Assembly (NCBI GenBank): GCA_016282215.1
Contig: JAEEKC010000166.1
Location: 1 to 8,991 of the forward strand
DNA: 8,991 bases
Direction: 5' to 3'
Origin: Lachnospiraceae bacterium
GTDB lineage: Bacteria > Bacillota > Clostridia > Lachnospirales > Lachnospiraceae
Shown here: one piece after another, positions 4,316 through 8,991 of the stretch
Numbering within the stretch: the first letter of the stretch is position 1
How the letters are laid out: the number at the start of each line of letters is the position of its first letter
Position numbers and translations under genes: made by a program
Notes under the pieces: generated by a model
Databases searched by the model: none
The model's input: only the letters and a program-made list of their open reading frames with translations
What the model was told of the DNA's origin: nothing

Positions 4316-5176
4316 ATGAGCGAAGCAAAGAAAATACAGATCATCATCGATTCTACTACAGACCTGTCGGACAAATATGCAGATCAGGTTTTGACAGCCC
4401 CCCTTGTGGTATCCTTTGGAGATACCCAGTATCAGGACGGGATCGATCTGAGCAGAAATGATTTTTACAAAAAGCTGGAATCTGAGGACATCCTTCCCAA
4501 AACCAGTCAGCCCTCTCCGGCTGTTTTTGAAAACCTCTATCGGCAGGTCCGGGAAAACGAGATGGAGGGCATCGTGATCACCCTCTCCTCTGCTCTTTCC
4601 GGCACCTATCAAAGTGCCTGTATCGCTGCCCAGGACTATCCGGAAATCAGCGTTATCGATTCCCAAAACGTAGCTGTTGGAACCGGAATCCTCGTTCAGT
4701 ATGCCATCGAGCGTGCAAAGGCAGGCGTGACAAGGGAAGCACTTGTAGAAGAACTGGAGCGCAAGAAATCTGATATCTGTCTGGTGGCAATGCTGGATAC
4801 CCTGGAGTATCTGATGAAAGGCGGGCGCCTTTCCCGCACCGCAGCCTTTGCGGGTGGTCTTTTGAATATTAAGCCTGTCATCACCATCAAAGACGGTGCC
4901 GTTGTTGTTCTCGGAAAAGCCCGTGGAATCCGAAAGGCCAATAACTTATTGGTTGAACTCATCACGCAATATGGTGTAGAATACAGTATGCCCGTTTTAT
5001 TGGGATATTCCGGGACTTCAGATACACTTTTGAAAAACTATATTGCCGACAGCAGTTCTCTATGGGAAGGACGTTTGGATCATTTGGACTTTTCTCAGAT
5101 CTGCAGCGTCATCGGTACCCATGCAGGCCCCGGTGCAGTTGCAGTTGCATTTTTCAAATCTCATGAAACGGATTGA
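4316..5176 (+). CDS. DegV family fatty-acid-binding protein (FakB-like)
   Basis: The start at 4316 has GAGGAG five bases upstream. The 286-residue protein has the complete DegV pattern: DSTTDLS at 12-18, Y-DG-D at 39-44, PKTSQPS at 61-67, LSSALSGTYQSA at 90-101, LDTLEYLMKGGRLS at 160-173 and IGTHAGPGA at 266-274. T63, S95 and H269 correspond to the Thr/Ser/His that hold the fatty-acid carboxylate in FakB proteins. FakB delivers exogenous fatty acid to the kinase FakA, giving acyl-phosphate for phospholipid synthesis. FakA is not in the window, and which fatty acid is bound cannot be read from the sequence. It is the first gene of the rightward operon, controlled by two palindromic operators. 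Confidence 0.92.
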   Translation: MSEAKKIQIIIDSTTDLSDKYADQVLTAPLVVSFGDTQYQDGIDLSRNDFYKKLESEDILPKTSQPSPAVFENLYRQVRENEMEGIVITLSSALSGTYQSACIAAQDYPEISVIDSQNVAVGTGILVQYAIERAKAGVTREALVEELERKKSDICLVAMLDTLEYLMKGGRLSRTAAFAGGLLNIKPVITIKDGAVVVLGKARGIRKANNLLVELITQYGVEYSMPVLLGYSGTSDTLLKNYIADSSSLWEGRLDHLDFSQICSVIGTHAGPGAVAVAFFKSHETD

Positions 5177-5208
5177 TATTTTTCGGATTACAAAAGAGGA
5201 AAACGGAT

Positions 5209-5655
5209 ATGTCTCGTTTTGAAGAATTTACGGTATCGGTATTCAGCATAACCAGATACTGGAATAAAATCGCATCCGAGGAGATGGGACAGCTCGGCTT
5301 GAAGGGGGGCTATGCCCTCTATCTCATCACCTTATCCAGTGTCCGTGAAGAGATCACGGCGGCGCGGCTTTCAGAACTGACCCAGCGCGATAAAGCGGAT
5401 GTTTCCCGCGCCATCTCACAGTTTCAGCAACAGGGTCTGGTGGAAGCCTATGGCGAGAACCGCTACCGGGCCCCTATCGTTCTGACGGAAAAAGGAAAAA
5501 AGCTGACCCGCCAGATCCGCAAGAAAGCAGAGCATGCACTGCAAATGGCCGGAGAAGGCTTATCCGAAGAAATGCGACAAAACATGTACCAGGCCCTGGC
5601 CATCATCTCTGCTAACCTGAAGGATATGTCAGAGGATAAACCGAGTCTGGATTAA
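5209..5655 (+). CDS. MarR family winged-helix transcriptional regulator
   Basis: The start at 5209 has AGAGGA (5195-5200) 8 bases upstream. An in-frame TTG at 5173 would overlap the degV stop and lacks a ribosome site. The product is 148 residues. Helices at about 5-25 should form the dimer interface with the C-terminal helices. The winged helix follows: TAARLSELTQ (50-59), the recognition helix DKADVSRAISQFQQQG (61-76), and the wing ending APIVLTEKG (88-96). The gene follows degV by 32 bases. It is the natural candidate to bind the twin palindromes upstream, giving autoregulation. FabT, a MarR protein, controls lipid genes and recognises a TTTGA-N3-TCAAA-like site. The pairing with a fatty-acid-binding protein therefore makes an acyl ligand an attractive but unproven idea. 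Confidence 0.9.
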   Translation: MSRFEEFTVSVFSITRYWNKIASEEMGQLGLKGGYALYLITLSSVREEITAARLSELTQRDKADVSRAISQFQQQGLVEAYGENRYRAPIVLTEKGKKLTRQIRKKAEHALQMAGEGLSEEMRQNMYQALAIISANLKDMSEDKPSLD

Positions 5656-5691
5656 GCCAGGGGTTTCGTCTCACCCGAAAGGAATCATCCT

Positions 5692-6555
5692 ATGAATTTT
5701 GATGCATTTGTAAATGATATCAGGCAGAACTCCTGGAATGTTTTCGGTACGGAGGTTTACGAGAAAGGACGCCTTACTCACTCCTTTGGCGATACAACGG
5801 AAAACCTTCATGAAATCTATTCTGCAACAAAAACAATCCTTTCGGTTGCTGTGGGAATTGCAGTAGATGAAAACAAGTTTAACCCGGAAAAGCCACTGCT
5901 TACCTATCTGCCGGAAGAAAAAATTACACACCTATCATCAGAACAAAGAAGTATCTTTCAAAGACTGCCGATCCGTAGATTTCTAACCATGTCTGTCGGC
6001 GATCTTCCCTTTCGTCCGGAAGGCAGCAGCTTCCTGGATTTTTCCCTGAAAACTCCCATTCCGAATCCTGACGAAAAAACTTTTTGCTATAGCAATATCA
6101 GCGCCTATTTGGTGGGGGTAGCCTTGACTCAGGCACTTGATACGGATCTTGGTGTCTTTATAGAAAACCGCATCTTTGCACCCCTTGGTATCTCGCGCTA
6201 TGAATACAGCAGATGTCCGGAAGGATATTTCTATGGGGCCTCCGGAATGAAACTGACGGTCCATGATCTGAGTAAGGTCGGACTGCTTCTTTTCAATAAA
6301 GGACTATACGAAGGGTCTCGAATCCTGTCAGAAGACTATGTCAGGGAAGCTACGTTGGTTCAGCAGATGAACAGGGAAGGCGGCTACGGGTATTTTATCT
6401 GGAAATACAGAGACGGTTTCAGCATCAACGGAAAGTGGAAACAAAAGTGCTATGTTCTTCCGACGCGCGGCTTAATGGTAACCTATCTTTCTCACATTGA
6501 GGATGATTCCCACGATCTGTTGGACAGTATGGAAAAACACATTTTGGGGATTTAA
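5692..6555 (+). CDS. Cytoplasmic serine hydrolase, class C beta-lactamase fold
   Basis: The start at 5692 has AAAGGA 8 bases upstream; the gap from marR is 36 bases. The 287-residue protein has the SxxK motif SATK (S44, K47) and YSN (Y133-N135), the two key elements of the beta-lactamase/transpeptidase-like serine hydrolases. INGKWKQ near the C-terminus occupies the place of the third (KTG-like) motif. There is no signal peptide or membrane segment, so a role as a penicillin-binding protein or secreted beta-lactamase is unlikely. An esterase, amidase or peptidase acting on a small intracellular substrate fits better. At 287 residues it is shorter than AmpC-type enzymes. Its place between marR and a sugar isomerase, 16 bases before the latter, points to a shared pathway that I cannot name. 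Confidence 0.82.
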   Translation: MNFDAFVNDIRQNSWNVFGTEVYEKGRLTHSFGDTTENLHEIYSATKTILSVAVGIAVDENKFNPEKPLLTYLPEEKITHLSSEQRSIFQRLPIRRFLTMSVGDLPFRPEGSSFLDFSLKTPIPNPDEKTFCYSNISAYLVGVALTQALDTDLGVFIENRIFAPLGISRYEYSRCPEGYFYGASGMKLTVHDLSKVGLLLFNKGLYEGSRILSEDYVREATLVQQMNREGGYGYFIWKYRDGFSINGKWKQKCYVLPTRGLMVTYLSHIEDDSHDLLDSMEKHILGI

Positions 6556-6571
6556 CAAGGGGACTAAGAGA

Positions 6572-7849
6572 ATGGAAAATAATACTCTCAAATACCAACT
6601 GGATACTGCGGAAAACAGAGCGTTTTTGCAACAAGGTGCAAAAGCGCTTTTGGAATTCGGAAAACAGTTCCCCTCTCCTACCGGAGGCAGCTACTATCTG
6701 GGAGACGACGGAACACCGTGGACCGAGAAAAGCCGCGAGACCTGGATCACCTCAAGAATGGTGCACGTCTATAGCATCGGTGCTATGATGGGATATGATG
6801 GTGCAAAAGAACTGGCCGCCGAAGGACTGAAGGGCCTTCGGGGTGAACTGCGAGACACAGAACACGGAGGGTTTTATGCAGGCCGCACATCAGATGGCGG
6901 AATCCTTCCCGGAAAGCAATGCTATGCCCATGCGTTTGTCATCCTGGCAGCTACCAGCGCATGTCTTGCAGGACTGGAAGGTGCCCATGCGCTTTTGCAG
7001 GAAGCCATGCAAATCTATGACGAACGTTTCTGGGATCAGAACGAAGGAATGGCTTGTGATTTCTGGGACACCTCTTTTTCCAAACCGGATCCTTATCGTG
7101 GTTTGAATGCCAACATGCATTCCGTGGAAGCATTTCTGGCTGTAGCAGATACTCTGGAAGATGCCTCCTATCATAAAAGGGCAGGCGCCATTATAGACAG
7201 AGTTTTAGAATGGGCCGAAGCAAGTGAATACAGAATCCCCGAGCATTTTTCTGAGGATTGGATGCCGCAATATGAAATGAACGCAGACCATCCCGAAGAT
7301 CCTTTTAAACCCTACGGTGCAACGCCGGGCCATGGTATGGAATGGGCCAGATTAATCGTACAATGGTGCAGCAGCACATACTTTGACAAGTATTGCAGCA
7401 ATGACACCGAAGCCAGGAGAAATCGATATATCGAGAATGCCTGCAGGTTGTTTGACAGGGCTTTCGAAGATGCCTGGAATGCAGATGGCGAAGAGGGATT
7501 TGTTTATACCACAGATTGGAATGGAACTCCGGTAGTCCGAGACCGGATGCATTGGACACTGGCAGAAGGCATTAATACTGCAGCTGTGTTGTACCGCGTC
7601 ACAAAGGATGCAAAGTATGCAAAAGCATATGAAAGCTTCATGCGGTATTTGGATACCAGTGTTTTGGATCACACCTGTGGTTCCTGGTATCATCAACTGG
7701 ATGAATATAACCGTCCGAAGGATACTGTCTGGCCGGGAAAGCCGGATCTGTACCATGCCTTCCAAGCAATGCTGATCCCCTATGGAAGATGGGATGTTTC
7801 CATCGCAAAGCAGTTTACAAAGTCGATCATAGGGTTTGTACGGCGATAA
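6572..7849 (+). CDS. YihS-like aldose-ketose isomerase (N-acylglucosamine 2-epimerase superfamily)
   Basis: The start at 6572 has AAGGGGA 8 bases upstream; an in-frame ATG at 6497 lies inside the hydrolase gene and is rejected. The 425-residue protein follows E. coli YihS along its length: WITSRMVHVYS (58-68), NANMHSVEAF (H183), TPGHGMEWARL (H254), DWNGTPVVRDR and GKPDLYHA (H395). H183, H254 and H395 correspond to the catalytic histidines of YihS (176, 248, 383), and R62 to its sugar-binding arginine. The fold is an (alpha/alpha)6 barrel. Enzymes of this group interconvert mannose, fructose, glucose or, in YihS itself, sulfoquinovose and sulfofructose. Other sulfoquinovose genes are absent here, and the residue two before the aspartate of the last motif differs from YihS (KPD rather than KQD, from memory). 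A mannose/fructose-type isomerase is therefore as likely. It is the last gene of the operon, before a strong terminator. Confidence 0.85.
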   Translation: MENNTLKYQLDTAENRAFLQQGAKALLEFGKQFPSPTGGSYYLGDDGTPWTEKSRETWITSRMVHVYSIGAMMGYDGAKELAAEGLKGLRGELRDTEHGGFYAGRTSDGGILPGKQCYAHAFVILAATSACLAGLEGAHALLQEAMQIYDERFWDQNEGMACDFWDTSFSKPDPYRGLNANMHSVEAFLAVADTLEDASYHKRAGAIIDRVLEWAEASEYRIPEHFSEDWMPQYEMNADHPEDPFKPYGATPGHGMEWARLIVQWCSSTYFDKYCSNDTEARRNRYIENACRLFDRAFEDAWNADGEEGFVYTTDWNGTPVVRDRMHWTLAEGINTAAVLYRVTKDAKYAKAYESFMRYLDTSVLDHTCGSWYHQLDEYNRPKDTVWPGKPDLYHAFQAMLIPYGRWDVSIAKQFTKSIIGFVRR

Positions 7850-7880
7850 GGTCGCAGGAAAGCTAATATGCTGTAAAACG

Positions 7881-7913
7881 AAAAGGGGAAGGGCGATGCG
7901 CCCTTCCCCTTTT
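7881..7913. terminator. Strong bidirectional terminator
   Basis: AAAAGGGGAAGGGCG (7881-7895) and its perfect complement (7899-7913) form a 15-bp stem with a 3-base loop. T-rich DNA follows on the plus side and A-rich DNA precedes it, so it can end both the sugar-isomerase operon and the convergent VWA gene. Confidence 0.92.
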
Positions 7914-7935
7914 GAAGTTTTGTTTTGAAAAAGGA

Positions 7936-8991
7936 TTACCAGTAATATCCGTCATCCTCTTCGATCACTTGCATATCTCCGCCTTTCAGCAGTTTTATCA
8001 TATACAGAAACTGTGCTCTGTTATCATCCTGCAGGATGCGTGGATCTTTTTTCAGTCTGTTGTAAATGGAATCATAATCGGAGGTTCCTTTGTATTCTGA
8101 ATCTCTGAGGATCTGAGATACCTCTGCAACACCTGCAGCCCAGGACATATCATTGCTCATTTCAGCGTTATACGCTTTGTCAGTAACTGCAACTTCCATC
8201 AGCTCACTTTTTTCTGCATCAGGCTCTTTGTAGCGAATGCTTACGGTAAGCAGTTCATCAGTGGCATCATTGCCTGCTGCAACGTTACCATATTTTGAGG
8301 AAACATCGGGGATCTCCATTTCAGAGTCAACAGGTACGATCTCATAGAGAACCGTCACACACTGGCCGGAACCGATCTCTGCGCCGTCTTTTGTATCATC
8401 GGCAAAATCCTCGGTGTTAAGCTGTCTGAGTTCATATCCGATCTGTCGATAGCCTTTGATCTTTGCCGGATTGAATTCCACCTGCATTTTTGCATCCTTT
8501 GCTACAGTGTACATAAGGGAATTGAAATCCTGCATAAGGGCCTTGCTTGCGGAGGCAGTGGAATCGATATAGGCAAAGTTGCCGTTTCCGTTATCTGCCA
8601 GCGCCTTCATTTTGGAATCCTTATAGTTGCCGCTGCCTACTCCGAGAACCGATAGGAAAATGCCGCTTTCCTTTTCGTCGCTGATAAGCTCCACAAGATC
8701 ACTTTCGCTGGTAAGTCCAAGGTTCAGATCACCGTCAGTTGCAAGAATGACACGGTTGTTGCCGTCTTCAATAAAATGATCCTGTGCGATCTTGTATGCG
8801 GTGGTAATTCCCGCGGATCCGTTGGTACCGCCCCATGCTTCCAGGGATAAGATTTCTTCTGTGATCTGCTCTTTTTTATCGCAGGTGATTCCTCTGCAAA
8901 CAACATCATCACTGCCTGCGTATGTTACGATGGAAACCTTATCTTTCTTATCCAGATTGTGAAGCAGCATCAGGAAGGATTTTTGTACCAG
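7936..8991 (-). CDS. VWA domain protein with DUF3520-type C-terminus (YfbK-like), N-terminus outside window
   Basis: The frame is open across the right edge (LVQKSFL precedes the first in-window Met at 8970), so the true start, any signal peptide and the first MIDAS motif (DxSxS) are not visible. The visible part, about 351 residues, contains the rest of a von Willebrand A domain: DKVSIVTYAGS, GGTNGSAGI (metal-binding Thr), LATDGDLNLG (MIDAS Asp) and LSVLGVGSGNYKD. A beta-rich region follows, with EIGSGQCVTVLYEIVP, then SWAAGVAEVSQILRDSEY and a YGYY-like acidic end (EEDDGYYW). This is the layout of YfbK-type proteins (VWA plus DUF3520), which are usually secreted or lipoproteins. A MIDAS site binds a divalent metal and a protein ligand; the partner is unknown. 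It is convergent with the sugar-isomerase operon. Confidence 0.9.
   Translation of the reverse strand: MVQKSFLMLLHNLDKKDKVSIVTYAGSDDVVCRGITCDKKEQITEEILSLEAWGGTNGSAGITTAYKIAQDHFIEDGNNRVILATDGDLNLGLTSESDLVELISDEKESGIFLSVLGVGSGNYKDSKMKALADNGNGNFAYIDSTASASKALMQDFNSLMYTVAKDAKMQVEFNPAKIKGYRQIGYELRQLNTEDFADDTKDGAEIGSGQCVTVLYEIVPVDSEMEIPDVSSKYGNVAAGNDATDELLTVSIRYKEPDAEKSELMEVAVTDKAYNAEMSNDMSWAAGVAEVSQILRDSEYKGTSDYDSIYNRLKKDPRILQDDNRAQFLYMIKLLKGGDMQVIEEDDGYYW

Noticed and set aside
5692..6555. Beta-lactamase resistance gene
   Set aside because: The motifs show only the fold; there is no signal peptide and the length and context do not fit a drug-inactivating enzyme.
6497..6571. Upstream ATG (6497) for the sugar isomerase
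   Set aside because: The extra 25 residues overlap the serine hydrolase gene in another frame and do not resemble the family; the ATG at 6572 has its own ribosome site.
6572..7849. Sulfoquinovose degradation locus
   Set aside because: Only a YihS-like isomerase is present; no other gene of any sulfoglycolytic pathway is in the window.
1..8991. CRISPR arrays, tRNA or rRNA genes, phage integrase or transposase genes
   Set aside because: No regularly spaced repeats, no cloverleaf or rRNA-like sequence, and no recombinase motifs were found on either strand.

Overview
The window looks like chromosomal DNA from a low-GC Gram-positive anaerobe of the Clostridia, most likely Lachnospiraceae. The grounds are the AGGAGG-type ribosome sites, sigma-A promoters, intrinsic terminators and gene families (DegV, MarR, AAA/DUF4143 ATPase, small secreted cysteine peptidase-like protein, YfbK-type VWA protein). 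The assignment is by family resemblance; no marker gene is present.

Left part, 1-2370, accessory in character. It opens with the C-terminal end of an AT-rich membrane protein (to 247). Next comes what I read as a complete type I toxin-antitoxin unit (about 267-608). It has a 34-residue hydrophobic holin-like peptide (387-491) inside a highly structured RNA of about 290 nt whose 5' and 3' ends are complementary. A convergent promoter on the minus strand (580-608) would make an antisense RNA over the toxin 3' end. A non-coding stretch follows, ending in a large nested inverted repeat (842-925) that leads into an AAA/DUF4143 ATPase (943-2262). Directly after that stop codon lies the orphan C-terminus of an aldo/keto reductase (2263-2352), a sign of past rearrangement.

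Middle part, 2375-7849. Two operons diverge from a compact control region at 4110-4315. Leftward are an alkaline-phosphatase-superfamily hydrolase and a small secreted cysteine-peptidase-like protein. Rightward are a DegV fatty-acid-binding protein, a MarR regulator, a cytoplasmic serine hydrolase of the class C beta-lactamase fold, and a YihS-like sugar isomerase. Two copies of the palindrome TGTTGA-N4-TCAACA lie in the control region. One overlaps the -35 boxes of both divergent promoters and the other sits at the rightward transcription start. The simplest reading is that the MarR protein represses itself and both operons.

Right part, 7850-8991. A strong bidirectional terminator (7881-7913) separates the sugar isomerase from a convergent VWA/DUF3520 (YfbK-type) protein whose N-terminus lies beyond the window.
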